From Solemya velesiana gill symbiont (GTDB taxonomy: Bacteria; Pseudomonadota; Gammaproteobacteria; Chromatiales; Chromatiaceae), in assembly GCF_002020805.1 (NCBI RefSeq), contig NZ_MPRJ01000007.1:1-48095 (forward strand): a stretch of DNA of 48,095 bases. Direction: 5' to 3'. The notes below the pieces were generated by a model that did not search any database, was not told the DNA's origin, and saw nothing but the letters and a program-made list of their open reading frames with translations. The position numbers and the translations under genes were made by a program. How positions within the stretch are numbered: the stretch's first letter is position 1; each line of letters begins with the position of its first letter. Shown piece by piece: positions 28,444 to 41,333 of the stretch.

Positions 28444-29562
28444 ATGCCTCTGCCATTAGTAATTCTTCTATCGTTGCTTCTTTTCAATCTGTCCGGCTGC
28501 ATGAAACCGATGACTCAACGGGCTTCCGTGTCTGACGAAGTGGTGGCCCAGGAGGAGGAGCGGCAGCGGGAGATTGCGCTCAAGCGTCATGTTGAGTTGG
28601 AGCAACGCCTTGCAACCGTCAGCTATCCTTTGCTGCGCGCGTCGTCCGACCTGTGCAAGGAGAACTGGCGTGCAGGTACCGGTGCCCACATCAGCAGCCA
28701 GTATGCCTACAGGGGAAAATTCAGGGAGACCGCAAACCGGTTGTTTGGGCTGGATGAGGGGCTCCAGGTCTTTTTCACCGTCGAGGGTGCGCCGGGCGAC
28801 AGGGCGGGATTGCAGCCAGGGGACCGTGTACTGCAGATCGGTGAGCACGTGGTGGAGCCAGGTGAAGAGGCGCTGAAGGCCTTCAAAGACTATTACCAGG
28901 ATGAAGTTTCAGCGGGACAACTGCTGCCGGTAAAGATATCCCGTGGCGGCGAGCTGATGACTCTGGATATAGCGACGGACAAAGTGTGCGACTACCAAGT
29001 ATTGCTGGTAGAGAGCAATGCGGTCAACGCCTATGCCAATGGTGAGCATGTGGGCATAACCCGCGGCATGATGCGCTTCACAGAAACGGACCAGGAGCTG
29101 GGGCTGGTGGTTTCCCATGAGATCGCTCACAACGCTATGGGGCATATTAACGCCAAGCGCACAAACGCCATGGGCGGGTTGTTCCTTGATCTGCTGGCTG
29201 CCGCAGCGGGGGTTAACACCCAGGGATTGTTCACCGATATTGCCGGCCAGGCCTACTCACAGGAGTTCGAGGCCGAGGCGGACTATGTCGGTCTCTACAT
29301 CATGGCTCGCGCGGATCATTCAATTGAAGGCGCTGCAAATTTCTGGCGGCGCATGGCTGCGGAGCATCCGGCGACAATCAGAAGCACCCATGCCGCAAGC
29401 CACCCGGCAAGCGCTGAGCGGTTTGTGGCTATCCGGCAGACGGTTACGGAGATCGATTCCAAGCGCCTGAAAGGCCTGGCGATGATGCCGGAGATGAAGC
29501 AGGATGCGGGGAATGGGGATGCTCAACAGGGGGATGGATTTTTCTCTCTGGGCGGCGAGTGA
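28444..29562 (+). CDS. M48-family metalloprotease lipoprotein with PDZ domain
   Basis: About 372 residues. A lipoprotein signal peptide ends in the lipobox LSGC (Cys19). A PDZ-like domain (about 95-165) includes GAPGDRAGLQPGDRVLQIG. The zinc-peptidase motif is H225-E-I-A-H229, with the third ligand expected in EFEAEADYVG about 50 residues later. ATG 28444 is preferred over GTG 28420 because it gives a normal signal peptide and has GAGGAG upstream. Likely an outer-membrane-anchored periplasmic protease in envelope quality control, like other M48 lipoproteins (BepA/LoiP-type), but the PDZ domain before the catalytic domain is a different layout. Confidence 0.88.
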   Translation: MPLPLVILLSLLLFNLSGCMKPMTQRASVSDEVVAQEEERQREIALKRHVELEQRLATVSYPLLRASSDLCKENWRAGTGAHISSQYAYRGKFRETANRLFGLDEGLQVFFTVEGAPGDRAGLQPGDRVLQIGEHVVEPGEEALKAFKDYYQDEVSAGQLLPVKISRGGELMTLDIATDKVCDYQVLLVESNAVNAYANGEHVGITRGMMRFTETDQELGLVVSHEIAHNAMGHINAKRTNAMGGLFLDLLAAAAGVNTQGLFTDIAGQAYSQEFEAEADYVGLYIMARADHSIEGAANFWRRMAAEHPATIRSTHAASHPASAERFVAIRQTVTEIDSKRLKGLAMMPEMKQDAGNGDAQQGDGFFSLGGE

Positions 29563-29588
29563 AGTTCACAGGGATAAGGAGTAGATCG

Positions 29589-29990
29589 ATGTACAAGAGA
29601 GTCGGTTTGATCGCGTTGGTGTTGCTTGGGGGCTGTTCACAGGCCAATGAGGTGAACATGAATCCCGGGCTTTGGGAGTGGCGCTCGGAGATCGAGATGC
29701 CCGGCATGCCCATGAAGATGCCGCCGACGGTTTACCAGCAGTGCATTACCCGGGAGGACCTGGTACCCAAGGAGGGAGGTGATAACCAGGACTGCGAGCT
29801 ATCGGAAATGGAGACCACGGGTGACACCGTCTCCTGGCGCATGACATGTAGCGGACCCGCTGGGCAGGTGGCCAGTGTCGGCAAGATGACTTATGCCGGG
29901 GATTCGGCCATGGGTGAGGTGTCGGTTGATGCCGGTGGTATGAAAATGCTCAGCCGTACCAGCGGCCAACGGGTTGGTGATTGCCCGTAA
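29589..29990 (+). CDS. DUF3617-family lipoprotein
   Basis: 133 residues. Lipoprotein signal peptide with lipobox LLGGC, then the family's start NPGLWEWRSEIEMPGMP, a pattern of cysteines (CITRED, DCELSE, MTCSG, and GDCP at the end), and a YAGDSAMGEVSV strand. ATG 29589 has AAGGAG 6 nt upstream. DUF3617 proteins are periplasmic and of unknown function. It lies 26 nt after the M48 protease gene and is probably cotranscribed. Confidence 0.8.
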   Translation: MYKRVGLIALVLLGGCSQANEVNMNPGLWEWRSEIEMPGMPMKMPPTVYQQCITREDLVPKEGGDNQDCELSEMETTGDTVSWRMTCSGPAGQVASVGKMTYAGDSAMGEVSVDAGGMKMLSRTSGQRVGDCP

Positions 29991-30037
29991 AAATCAACAC
30001 GCCCTGGCTTGGCACCATGACAAATAAAAGAGCCGGA

Positions 30038-31659
30038 TCAATTGTTCTGAGCTTGTGTCTTCGGCGAACCCTGGCTCTCCTGGGCCATCTCCCTGAGATG
30101 CAGTGTAATACGCCAGTAGTGGTAGCTGACCCGCCGTAACCAGCGCATGGCCTCCAGCCGGTCAGTACCCAGCGGTACGTCCACCTTGCCTGATGCGACC
30201 GAGGCAAGGATGTTTTCACGCATTGACTCGGCCGCAGCAATGACCCGCTCCGAATGGTGCCGTGCCAGGCGCTCGGCCCTCCCCCACTCGCCGGCACCCA
30301 CATCGGCGGATATGCGATCGATTACATCAGCCATCTCAGCCGACATCTCCATCAGGCCCGGTGACTCCTGGGCAGTGAGCGCTCGCTCCGGCTCTTCTTC
30401 ACATCGCTCATGCAGTCGCTGGAGATGATCGAGAACGTGGATGGCGGCGGTGAGCATGGGCCAGTTGTGTTGCTCCCTGGGGTTCAAATGGATCTCATCA
30501 ACATAGGCGTGGATCTGGTCAAGCTCATAGGCCAGCGTCTCCAATCGCTGTTTATCCGGTGGATGATGATGCATCAGTGCCGATACCACATCGAACAGCT
30601 GCAGACTTATGTCGCGCAGGGTTCGCTGAACGGTCATCAGGGCGCTGCCCGGGTCTTTCAGCAGGGTGCGCTCCAGCCGATCCAGCAGGGGCAGCCTGTG
30701 CTCGGGTGCCAGGCGTTCCACCATGCCGGCAAATGGATTGGCCAGCGGGATCATCAGGCTGAGGCCGATGATGTTGAAGCCGGTGTGAAAGGCCACCAGG
30801 GCGATTTCGGCATTGCGTTGCAGGCTGCCGGCAGAGAGGCTCTCCCACAACCAGACGTAGGGAGTCAGTAGTACAAATGCCAGGCATGCGGTGATCAGGT
30901 TGTAGACCACATGGGCATAAGCCGTACGGCGGGTTGCAGTGGACCTGCCGATGGAGGCGATCACTGCTTTGACCGTGGTGCCCACATCCATGCCGATGAC
31001 CAGGGCCGCTGCCTGGGGAAAGTCAATTGTGCCGGTATATACGGCGGTCAGTGCCGTGGCGACACCCGCACTGGATGACTGGATGACTGGATGACCAGGG
31101 TCATGCCGATACCTAAACAGATCAGCAGTAGTCGGCCGGTCACACTGTCACTTGGTAAATCCTCCGGTGTGATTATCCCTTCCAATCCCGACATGCTGTC
31201 TTGAAGAAAACCGATGCCGACGAAGATCAGCCCGAACCCGGCCAGGGCATGGCCGGCATGGGTGAGGCGCCCCTTGGCAAAGAGCCTCAGCAGCACACCT
31301 GCCAGAATGATCGGCAGCGCCAGGCTGCCCAGATTCAGTTTGAAACCGAACAGGGCAACCATCCAGCCGATGATGGTGGTGCCGAGATTGGCGCCGAAAA
31401 CAATGCCTACTACATGGGGAAAGGTCAGCAGGCCGGCACCGACAAATCCGATGGTTGCCACAGTCGTTGCGCTGGATGACTGGAGAACAGCCGTGGTGCC
31501 AGCGCCCGTTAGAGAGCCGGTCAGGGGGCTGCGGGTAAACCGGGTCAGGGCCCGGCGTAGCATGTTGCCGGCGATACCGGTCAAGCCATCGGTCATCACG
31601 ACCATGCCGAGCAGGAACAGGACCAGCCCGCCCAGTGCCTGGAGAATTCCGTCTGTCAT
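30038..31659 (-). pseudogene. Na/Pi cotransporter-family protein (PhoU C-terminal domain), frameshifted by an 8-bp repeat
   Basis: NptA/YjbB-type membrane protein. The 5' frame (31659 down to 31048) carries the first Na/Pi repeat with GTTAVLQSSSATTV and ends abruptly after QSSSHPVRVSPRH. The 3' frame (up to about 31087, down to 30038) continues the second repeat (QSSSAGVATALTAV, GMDVGTTVKAVIASIG) and the PhoU-like helical domain. Removing one of three ACTGGATG copies at 31070-31093 joins the frames exactly inside the conserved second QSSS motif, giving about 537 residues. As written the gene cannot make a full protein, unless copy number varies. The two fragments could be annotated as separate ORFs. 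Confidence 0.85.
31070..31093. repeat. Three tandem copies of an 8-bp unit (ACTGGATG)
   Basis: Copies at 31070-31077, 31078-31085 and 31086-31093 (CATCCAGT on the coding strand). Two copies keep the Na/Pi transporter in frame; the third shifts it. Suggests slipped-strand expansion. Confidence 0.95.
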
Positions 31660-31772
31660 GATTTAAGTTTAGACTCCAGGCATCATTAACCCAGTCCTTG
31701 AGCCGGTGTTCGGGGGGTGATTTGCAGTATTCGCCTCGAATCGTTTACCGGGTTATTGTGAGGAAAGAAACG

Positions 31773-32069
31773 ATGAGTGATACGAAACAGGGCAAATGCT
31801 GGAACTGCGGCATCGAACTGGGCCCCCACGACTATGGCCGGGAGAACAACTGCCTGAAGTGTGGCAAACCCACCCGCGTCTGCCGAAACTGCCGCTGGTA
31901 TGCGCCGGGGCAGACCAACGACTGCCGCGAGCCGGTGGCGGATCGGGTAATGGAGAAAGAGAAGCCAAACTATTGCGACTTTTTCGAACCGACGGATGAA
32001 GCCGTAGGGATGGGAGCCGGTTCCGAGGAGGATCAGCTGAAAGCGGCGGAAGATCTGTTTAAGTTCTAG
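31773..32069 (+). CDS. Cysteine-rich zinc-ribbon protein of unknown function
   Basis: 98 residues from ATG 31773 (AGGAAAG upstream). Cysteines are spaced as two metal sites: C9-x2-C12 with C27-x2-C30, a classic zinc ribbon, and C37-x2-C40 with C51 and C68, which could form a second site. The C-terminal third is acidic. I recognise no named family. It sits just upstream of parA, on the same strand, separated by 158 nt. Confidence 0.75.
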   Translation: MSDTKQGKCWNCGIELGPHDYGRENNCLKCGKPTRVCRNCRWYAPGQTNDCREPVADRVMEKEKPNYCDFFEPTDEAVGMGAGSEEDQLKAAEDLFKF

Positions 32070-32227
32070 CCTCACATGCGCAGGTATTGCACTATCCCCC
32101 CCCTCTTTCTGATATTCTCGACAGTCCGCCCCAACATTCGGGATGCGGTGAATGATCAGGGCCTGGGACACCATATGAAACAAATAGTGTTCACAGGCCT
32201 TAAGAAATTAACAACGGAAGCACTTCC

Positions 32228-33022
32228 ATGGGTCGAATCGTCTGTGTTGCCAATCAGAAAGGTGGGGTCGGCAAGACCACTACTGCTGTCAATCTGGCTG
32301 CGTCACTTGCTTCGCTGAAGCGCAAGGTGCTGCTGGTGGATCTCGATCCCCAGGGTAATGCCACCATGGGCAGTGGCGTCGACAAGTACGAACTGGAGCA
32401 ATCCAGTTGCGATGTGCTGTTGGGGGAGTCCCAGTTTTCCGATGCGGTGGTCTCCTCCGAAGAGGCGGGCTTCGACGTATTGCCCTCCAACTCGGACCTG
32501 ACGGCTGCAGAGGTTGGCCTGATGAGTGCGCCGCTCAAGGAGAAGCGCCTGAGCCTTGCCCTGGCCGGAGCCAAGGAGCGCTACGAGTACATCATCATCG
32601 ACTGTCCGCCGTCCCTCAACATGCTGACCCTGAATGCGCTGGTAGCGGCGGACGGCGTGCTGATCCCGCTGCAGTGCGAGTACTATGCCCTGGAGGGACT
32701 GACGGCCTTGATCAGCACGATCCGCCAGATTCAGGATAGCCGCAACGCCAAGCTGGAGATCGAAGGTATCGTCCGCACCATGCACGATCCGCGCAATAAC
32801 CTGACCAACGAAGTTTCCGCGCAATTGATCAGCCACTTCAATGACCAAGTGTTTCGTACCATCATTCCGCGCAACGTGCGAGTGGCGGAGGCCCCCAGTT
32901 ATGGCCTGCCGATCATCAAGTATGACAAATCATCCCGGGGCGCCGTCTCCTACATGGCCCTGGCCAGCGAGTTTTTAAGGCGCAACGAGCAACGGAAAAC
33001 GGCAGCTTCCGCTACAGCTTGA
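32228..33022 (+). CDS. parA: Chromosome-partitioning ATPase ParA (Soj)
   Basis: 264-residue deviant Walker-type ATPase that binds DNA nonspecifically and drives movement of ParB-parS complexes. N-terminal motif [18 protein letters not shown] with the signature lysine; [29 protein letters not shown]. No N-terminal DNA-binding domain, as expected for a chromosomal ParA. The start ATG 32228 gives the short family form. It precedes parB by 57 nt, a gap with a small TGGCGA/TCGCCA dyad at 33038-33054. Confidence 0.97.
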   Translation: MGRIVCVANQKGGVGKTTTAVNLAASLASLKRKVLLVDLDPQGNATMGSGVDKYELEQSSCDVLLGESQFSDAVVSSEEAGFDVLPSNSDLTAAEVGLMSAPLKEKRLSLALAGAKERYEYIIIDCPPSLNMLTLNALVAADGVLIPLQCEYYALEGLTALISTIRQIQDSRNAKLEIEGIVRTMHDPRNNLTNEVSAQLISHFNDQVFRTIIPRNVRVAEAPSYGLPIIKYDKSSRGAVSYMALASEFLRRNEQRKTAASATA

Positions 33023-33079
33023 TAATAAGACATTACATGGCGAGCCTTTCGCCAGCATAGAGATTCGGAAAGAGAAAAG

Positions 33080-33964
33080 ATGGCAGCAAAAAAAAGAGGT
33101 CTTGGACGCGGGCTGGATGCCCTGCTCGGAGGAGCAGCCAAAGAGGGTGAACAGGGCGCGGCGGAAACGGCGGCTCCTGGAGAGAGCCTCGGCGCCCTGC
33201 CGGTGGACCTTATTCAACGGGGGCGGTACCAGCCACGCCGCGATTTCAACCCCGAGAGCCTGCAGGAGCTGGCCGACTCCATCGCTGCACAGGGCGTGGT
33301 TCAGCCCATCGTGGTGAGACCAGTCGAAGGTGGGCGCTACGAAATCATCGCCGGCGAGCGCCGCTGGCGGGCCACCCAGCAGGCCGGACTGGATGAGATT
33401 CCGGTGGTGATCCGCGATGTGCCGGACCAGACCGCCATGGCCATGGGCCTGATTGAGAACATCCAGCGCGACGACCTCAACCCCCTGGAAGAGGCCACCG
33501 CCCTGCACCGCCTGCTCAACGAATTCGAACTCACCCATCAGCAGATTGCACAGGCTGTGGGTAAATCCCGCACCACGGTTACCAACCTGCTGCGCCTGCT
33601 CGACCTCAACGAGGACGTGAAGACGTTCATCGTGGAGCGTCGCCTAGAGATGGGTCATGCCCGTGCACTCCTCGGCATCAAGGACGAGCCCCAGAGCAAG
33701 GCTGCCCGCCAGGTGGTGGCCCAGGGGCTGTCGGTACGCGAGACAGAGAAACTGGTACGCCGGCTCCAGGGCGAGGAGCCTGTCCAAGCCAAGACCAAGA
33801 CGACCCCCAAGGAGGACCCAAACGTGGTCCGCCTTGAGAACGACCTGACCGAAAAACTCGGTGCCCGGGTGAAGATTCAGCAGGGCAACAGCGGCAAGGG
33901 CAAGCTGGTGATCAGTTACAACAGCCTGGATGAGTTGGACGGTATTCTTGACCACATCCAGTAG
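33080..33964 (+). CDS. parB: Chromosome-partitioning protein ParB (Spo0J)
   Basis: 294 residues. The N-terminal basic start KKRGLGRGLDALLGG is the ParA-interaction region; the ParB/CTP-binding domain includes QPIVVRP and GERRWRATQQAGL; the helix-turn-helix is THQQIAQAVGKSRTTVTNLLRLL; the C-terminal dimerisation domain follows RLENDLTEKLGARVKI. ParB loads at parS and spreads as a CTP-dependent clamp. Its cognate sites are most likely the two perfect palindromes in recF, about 23 kb upstream. Confidence 0.97.
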   Translation: MAAKKRGLGRGLDALLGGAAKEGEQGAAETAAPGESLGALPVDLIQRGRYQPRRDFNPESLQELADSIAAQGVVQPIVVRPVEGGRYEIIAGERRWRATQQAGLDEIPVVIRDVPDQTAMAMGLIENIQRDDLNPLEEATALHRLLNEFELTHQQIAQAVGKSRTTVTNLLRLLDLNEDVKTFIVERRLEMGHARALLGIKDEPQSKAARQVVAQGLSVRETEKLVRRLQGEEPVQAKTKTTPKEDPNVVRLENDLTEKLGARVKIQQGNSGKGKLVISYNSLDELDGILDHIQ

Positions 33965-34184
33965 CCCGCTAATTTCGCTCCACAATTTCCAGTGCGGCGG
34001 TCATCAGGCAGTGTGCCGTCCAGTAGATTCGTGGCTGATTGACAATTGTCCTTGGGTTTTCTTCCGGTATGGGTGAAAGTCGTGACAAATATCATGACAA
34101 GCGCGGATCATTAGAATATTAGAGTTTTCTTTTGGTTATTTATAAGGCTTTTGACGGTCATAAAAACATTTATTCGGCTATCGT

Positions 34185-34213
34185 TTGACCTTATATCGCG
34201 CAGACCTTATACT
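34185..34213 (+). promoter_or_regulatory. Strong sigma70-type promoter for the atp operon
   Basis: TTGACC (34185-34190), exact 17-nt spacer, TATACT (34208-34213), 47 nt before the atpI ATG. The rest of the 296-nt parB-atpI gap is AT-rich with no gene. Confidence 0.75.
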
Positions 34214-34260
34214 GCGCACCGCTTTGATAGGCATGGCTCCGGGCTGCTGGGATCTTTTGA

Positions 34261-34629
34261 ATGCAACTCACTGACAAAAGCCAAGCCTATCGAGTCATTC
34301 TGGCGCAGCTGACAATGTCTTTTTTCGCGGCCCTGGCACTACTACTCGCCATCGGCTGGGTGGAAGCTTACTCTGCACTGTCCGGAGGACTGACAGCAGT
34401 CTTCGCAAATCTGGTATTCGCCGTCGTGGTTTTTCGCCACTACCAGGCGCAGGAACCGGCCAACATGGTCGCCAGATTCTACGGGGCAGAGCTTCTGAAG
34501 CTCGTTGTCACAGGAATTTTATTTGCAGGTGCTATCCTGTGGGTTTACCCACTGAGTATCGGCGCACTGCTCGGCACCTATCTCCTTGTGGCAGTAGGTG
34601 CGGTGGTGGTTTTTAACTTATTCAATTAA
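34261..34629 (+). CDS. atpI: ATP synthase accessory protein AtpI
   Basis: 122 residues, four hydrophobic helices (QLTMSFFAALALLLAIGWV; GGLTAVFANLVFAVVVF; LLKLVVTGILFAGAI; LLGTYLLVAVGAVVVF). The family assists assembly of the c-ring and possibly magnesium supply; it is usually dispensable. First gene of the operon, 25 nt before atpB, with its own upstream promoter at 34185. Confidence 0.9.
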   Translation: MQLTDKSQAYRVILAQLTMSFFAALALLLAIGWVEAYSALSGGLTAVFANLVFAVVVFRHYQAQEPANMVARFYGAELLKLVVTGILFAGAILWVYPLSIGALLGTYLLVAVGAVVVFNLFN

Positions 34630-34642
34630 TAACGAGTCTTAG

Positions 34643-35515
<873 letters not shown>

Positions 35516-35536
35516 TTTTTTAACTTAACTTTTTAA

Positions 35537-35803
<267 letters not shown>

Positions 35804-35861
35804 TCTTGGCTACTTCAAGCGAACTAATTTTCATCTCGTCTAAAAGCGAGGTAAATCCGGG

Positions 35862-36332
35862 ATGAACATCAATCTGACTCTTATAGGTCAGCTTCTCTCC
35901 TTCGTAGTGTTCGTGTGGTTCACGATGAAATTCGTATGGACCCCGATCATGGGCGCACTGGAGACTCGTCGCAAAGAGATCGCCGACGGCCTTGCCGCCG
36001 CCGAGCGTGGTCAGCACGAGCAGGAGTTGGCTCAGGAAAGGGCAAAAGACGTACTGCATGAGGCCAAGGCCCAGGCAGGTGAAATTGTTGCCCAGGCTCA
36101 GAAGCGAGCTTCTGAAATTGTCGACGAAGCGAAAGATAATGCGCGCACCGAAGGTGATCGCATTGTGACCGCAGCCCAGGCAGAGATCGAGCAGGAGACC
36201 AACCGTGCTCGCGAGCATCTGCGTGAGAAGGTGGCTGAACTGGCGGTAGCTGGTGCGGAGAAGATCCTCCAGAAGGAGATCAACGCCGCGGCACACAAAG
36301 ACATCGTCGAATCCCTGGCCAAACAGATCTAA
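35862..36332 (+). CDS. atpF: ATP synthase subunit b (F0)
   Basis: 156 residues as in E. coli. One N-terminal transmembrane helix ([20 protein letters not shown]) is followed by a long charged helix (coiled coil, about 40-135) that forms the peripheral stalk dimer. It lies 9 nt before atpH. Confidence 0.97.
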   Translation: MNINLTLIGQLLSFVVFVWFTMKFVWTPIMGALETRRKEIADGLAAAERGQHEQELAQERAKDVLHEAKAQAGEIVAQAQKRASEIVDEAKDNARTEGDRIVTAAQAEIEQETNRAREHLREKVAELAVAGAEKILQKEINAAAHKDIVESLAKQI

Positions 36333-36341
36333 GGCACTGCT

Positions 36342-36881
36342 ATGGCAGGAGAAACTACCACAATCGCCCGTCCTTACGCGGAAGCGGTATTTGCCCGGGC
36401 CCAGGAGAGCGAAAAGCTCGCCGAATGGTCCGACATGCTGACGTTTCTAGCAGAAGCTGTCGAGGAGCCTGCCCTTGCGGGTCTCATCGTCAACCCCAAG
36501 GTCGACCAGGATGCCCTGACCGACCTGATGCTGGACGTCTGCGGCGACCACTTCGACGAAGAGGGGCAGAACCTGGTCAAGCTGCTGGTGCAAAACGATC
36601 GTCTCCTGATTGCAGGTGAGATCGCAGCTCTTTATGAAGAGCTGAAAGCGGAGAGCGAGAAGGTACTCAATGTACATGTCCGCTCCGCATGCGCCCTGGA
36701 AGCCGACCAGGAGAATCAAATTGCTGACGCGCTGAAAGAGAAACTGGGACGTGAGATCACCATCACCTCCGAGCAGGACGAGAACCTGATCGGCGGCGTG
36801 CACATCCGTGCAGGCGACATGGTATTCGACGGCTCAGTCAGCGGGCGACTGCAGCAACTGGCGAACGAATTAGGAATCTAA
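36342..36881 (+). CDS. atpH: ATP synthase subunit delta (F1)
   Basis: 179 residues (E. coli 177). It connects F1 to the b stalk. The N-terminal helical bundle starts [15 protein letters not shown], and the C-terminal segment [21 protein letters not shown] is the conserved hallmark of the family. 13 nt before atpA. Confidence 0.97.
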   Translation: MAGETTTIARPYAEAVFARAQESEKLAEWSDMLTFLAEAVEEPALAGLIVNPKVDQDALTDLMLDVCGDHFDEEGQNLVKLLVQNDRLLIAGEIAALYEELKAESEKVLNVHVRSACALEADQENQIADALKEKLGREITITSEQDENLIGGVHIRAGDMVFDGSVSGRLQQLANELGI

Positions 36882-36894
36882 GCGAGAAGCCAAT

Positions 36895-38436
36895 ATGCAA
36901 CTCAATCCATCCGAGATCAGCGAACTGATCAAGAATAAGATCGAGAAATTCGATCTCAAGACCAAAGCCCGCACCGAGGGCACGGTAATCAGCCTGACCG
37001 ACGGCATCGCACGCATTCACGGTCTGGAAGACGTGATGTCCTACGAGATGCTGGAGTTCCCAGGCAACACCTTTGGCCTGGCCCTCAACCTGGAGCGTGA
37101 CTCCGTGGGCGCGGTTGTCATGGGTGACTACACTCACCTTTCTGAAGGCGATTCGGTCAAGTGCACCGGACGCATTCTGGAAGTGCCCGTAGGTGAAGGC
37201 CTGCTGGGTCGTGTGGTCGGTCCCCTGGGTAACCCCATCGACGGCAAGGGCGAGATCGATGCAGTAGCGACCTCTCCCATTGAGAAGGTTGCTCCCGGCG
37301 TTATCGCCCGTAAGTCGGTTGATCAGCCAGTACAGACCGGTCTGAAAGCGATCGATGCCATGGTGCCTGTCGGCCGCGGCCAGCGTGAGCTGATCATCGG
37401 CGACCGCCAGACCGGTAAGTCTGCCATTGCCATCGACGCCATCATCAACCAGAAAGGCACCGGTGTTAAATGTATCTACGTTGCCGTAGGTCAGAAAAAC
37501 AGCACCATCGCCCAGACGGTCCGCAAGCTCGAAGAGCATGGCGCCATGGATCACACCATCATCGTGGCCGCTACCGCCGCCGAGTCAGCAGCGCTGCAGT
37601 TCATCGCGCCCTACTCCGGCTGCACCATGGGTGAGTACTTCCGCGACAAGGGTGAAGATGCGCTGATCGTTTATGACGATCTGACCAAGCAGGCTTGGGC
37701 CTACCGCCAGGTATCCCTGCTGCTGCGTCGTCCGCCGGGTCGTGAAGCGTACCCCGGTGATGTTTTCTACCTGCACTCCCGTCTGCTGGAGCGCGCTGCC
37801 CATATTAACGAGGCAGAGGTGGAGAAGAACACCAACGGCGAAGTGAAAGGCAAGACCGGTTCCCTGACCGCACTGCCCATCATTGAGACCCAGGCCGGTG
37901 ACGTATCCGCGTTCGTACCGACCAACGTGATCTCCATTACCGACGGTCAGATCTTCCTGGAAGCCGACCTCTTCAACGCAGGTATCCGCCCGGCTATCAA
38001 CGCCGGTCTGTCGGTATCCCGTGTAGGTGGTTCAGCACAGACCAAGATCATCAAGAAGCTGGGCGGCGGTGTTCGTCTGGCCCTGGCCCAGTTCCGTGAG
38101 CTGGCGGCATTCTCCCAGTTCGCCTCCGACCTGGACGAGGCCACCCGCAAGCAACTGGAGCGTGGTGAGCGTGTTACTGAGCTGATGAAGCAGCACCAGT
38201 ACTCTCCGCTCTCCATCGCCGAGATGGCCACCTCGTTGTTTGCAGCGAACGAAGGCTACCTGGATGATATCGACGCGTCCAAGGTTGTCGATTTCGAAGC
38301 GGCTCTGCATGGCTACATGAACAGCAGCCAGAAGTCTCTGATGGACAATATCAATGAGACTGCGGACTACAACGACGAGATCGCCAATGCCCTGCACGAC
38401 GCCCTGAAGGATTTCAAGGCAAACCACACCTGGTAA
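36895..38436 (+). CDS. atpA: ATP synthase subunit alpha (F1)
   Basis: 513 residues, identical in length to E. coli. Noncatalytic nucleotide-binding subunit: P-loop [13 protein letters not shown], signature [17 protein letters not shown], and the N-terminal start [17 protein letters not shown]. 39 nt before atpG. Confidence 0.98.
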   Translation: MQLNPSEISELIKNKIEKFDLKTKARTEGTVISLTDGIARIHGLEDVMSYEMLEFPGNTFGLALNLERDSVGAVVMGDYTHLSEGDSVKCTGRILEVPVGEGLLGRVVGPLGNPIDGKGEIDAVATSPIEKVAPGVIARKSVDQPVQTGLKAIDAMVPVGRGQRELIIGDRQTGKSAIAIDAIINQKGTGVKCIYVAVGQKNSTIAQTVRKLEEHGAMDHTIIVAATAAESAALQFIAPYSGCTMGEYFRDKGEDALIVYDDLTKQAWAYRQVSLLLRRPPGREAYPGDVFYLHSRLLERAAHINEAEVEKNTNGEVKGKTGSLTALPIIETQAGDVSAFVPTNVISITDGQIFLEADLFNAGIRPAINAGLSVSRVGGSAQTKIIKKLGGGVRLALAQFRELAAFSQFASDLDEATRKQLERGERVTELMKQHQYSPLSIAEMATSLFAANEGYLDDIDASKVVDFEAALHGYMNSSQKSLMDNINETADYNDEIANALHDALKDFKANHTW

Positions 38437-38475
38437 GCACGAGATCCCTGAGAGCTGAATAGATAAGGTTTAATC

Positions 38476-39339
38476 ATGGCAGGCGCAAAAGAAATCCGCA
38501 CCAAGATCGCCAGCATCAAGAACACGCAGAAGATCACCTCTGCGATGGAGATGGTGGCGGCCGCAAAGATGCGCAAGGCCCAGGACCGCATGAACGCGAC
38601 TCGTCCCTACGCGGACAAGATGCGTAACGTCATCGGCCACCTGTTCCACGCACATCCGGAGTACCGCCACAGCTTCATGAAGGAGCGTAACGAGGTCAAG
38701 CGAGTCGGTTACATCATCGTCTCCTCGGACCGCGGTCTTTGTGGCGGCCTCAACAGCAACCTGTTCCGCAAGCTGGTTAAAGAGGTCAAGCGGCAGCAGG
38801 GCGAGGGCATCAAGGTCGAGTTCTGCACCATCGGCACAAAAGCACTGGGTTTTTTCAAGCGCTTTGGCGGTCGTGTGCTGGCAGAGGCCACTCACCTGGG
38901 TGACGCTCCTCACATCGAGGATCTGATCGGTACCGTCAAGGTGATGCTGGACGCTTATGTTGATGGCGAGTTAGATCGCATCTACGTCGCTTCAAACGAG
39001 TTCGTTAATACGATGACCCAGAAGCCGACCGTAGAGCAGGTTGTTCCCATTTCAGCTGAACCCAACGAGGAGCTGAAACACCATTGGGACTACATCTACG
39101 AGCCTGACTCCAAGGATGTGCTGGATGGCCTGATGGTCCGTTATATCGAGTCACTGGTATATCAGGCGGTTGTCGAAAACGCAGCGTGCGAACAGTCTGC
39201 CCGCATGGTGGCAATGAAGTCCGCTACCGACAATGCAGGCAACCTTATCAACGAATTGCAGCTGGTCTACAACAAAGCCCGCCAGGCAGCTATTACCCAG
39301 GAGATCTCCGAGATCGTGGGTGGCGCCGCCGCTGTGTAA
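38476..39339 (+). CDS. atpG: ATP synthase subunit gamma (F1)
   Basis: 287 residues (E. coli 287). Central rotor shaft; the N-terminal helix starts [20 protein letters not shown], the [10 protein letters not shown] block is conserved, and the C-terminal helix contains [19 protein letters not shown]. It is followed by atpD after 36 nt. Confidence 0.98.
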   Translation: MAGAKEIRTKIASIKNTQKITSAMEMVAAAKMRKAQDRMNATRPYADKMRNVIGHLFHAHPEYRHSFMKERNEVKRVGYIIVSSDRGLCGGLNSNLFRKLVKEVKRQQGEGIKVEFCTIGTKALGFFKRFGGRVLAEATHLGDAPHIEDLIGTVKVMLDAYVDGELDRIYVASNEFVNTMTQKPTVEQVVPISAEPNEELKHHWDYIYEPDSKDVLDGLMVRYIESLVYQAVVENAACEQSARMVAMKSATDNAGNLINELQLVYNKARQAAITQEISEIVGGAAAV

Positions 39340-40752
<1,413 letters not shown>

Positions 40753-40771
40753 TTAGAGCCGGGAGTTTCTT

Positions 40772-41200
40772 ATGAGCATGAAAATTCATGTGGACATCGT
40801 GAGTGCAGAGGGAGAGATCCATTCCGGCCAGGCCGAGATGGTCTATGCTCCTGCGGTCATGGGTGAAGTCGGTATCGCGCCACGGCACACGCCCCTGGTG
40901 ACCCGGCTGAAGCCCGGCGAGGTTCGCGTCGAGCCAGGTGACGGCAAGGAGATGGAGTACTACTACGTCTCCGGCGGTATCCTCGAGGTGCAGCCCCACC
41001 TGGTCACCGTTCTGGCGGATATCGCGGTTCGCGCGGTGGATATTGACGAAGCGGCTGCAATCGAAGCCAAGAAGCGGGCCGAAGAGGCACTCGCAGGCCA
41101 GCAGGCCGAGTTCGAGTACGCCAGGGCCCAGTCCGAACTGGCCGAAGCGGTTGGCCAGCTGCGTGCGATTGAGAAGATCCGCAAGGGAACCAAGCGCTGA
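40772..41200 (+). CDS. atpC: ATP synthase subunit epsilon (F1)
   Basis: 142 residues. It has an N-terminal beta barrel (starting [16 protein letters not shown], with GELGI-like [14 protein letters not shown]) and a C-terminal two-helix inhibitory hairpin, rich in Ala and Glu. Last gene of the operon; a strong terminator follows. Confidence 0.97.
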   Translation: MSMKIHVDIVSAEGEIHSGQAEMVYAPAVMGEVGIAPRHTPLVTRLKPGEVRVEPGDGKEMEYYYVSGGILEVQPHLVTVLADIAVRAVDIDEAAAIEAKKRAEEALAGQQAEFEYARAQSELAEAVGQLRAIEKIRKGTKR

Positions 41201-41224
41201 TCTCACGACCACACACCACAGTGG

Positions 41225-41258
41225 CACAAAAACCCCGTCTTCAGGCAGGGTTTTTGTG
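41225..41258 (+). terminator. Intrinsic terminator after atpC
   Basis: Perfect 11-bp stem CACAAAAACCC / GGGTTTTTGTG with a 12-nt loop, 25 nt past the atpC stop. The T-run in the right arm and the matching A-run make it usable in both directions. Confidence 0.85.
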
Positions 41259-41333
41259 TCCGTAAGTCCATAATTTAGCTGCTAAGCTTAGATTACCCCC
41301 TACGCTTTTTAGGCCAGGCAGGTTGTCAGGGAA

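Noticed and set aside
33038-33054. Dyad TGGCGA/TCGCCA between parA and parB
   Set aside because: Short stem without a T-run; could be structural but not enough to call a terminator or operator.
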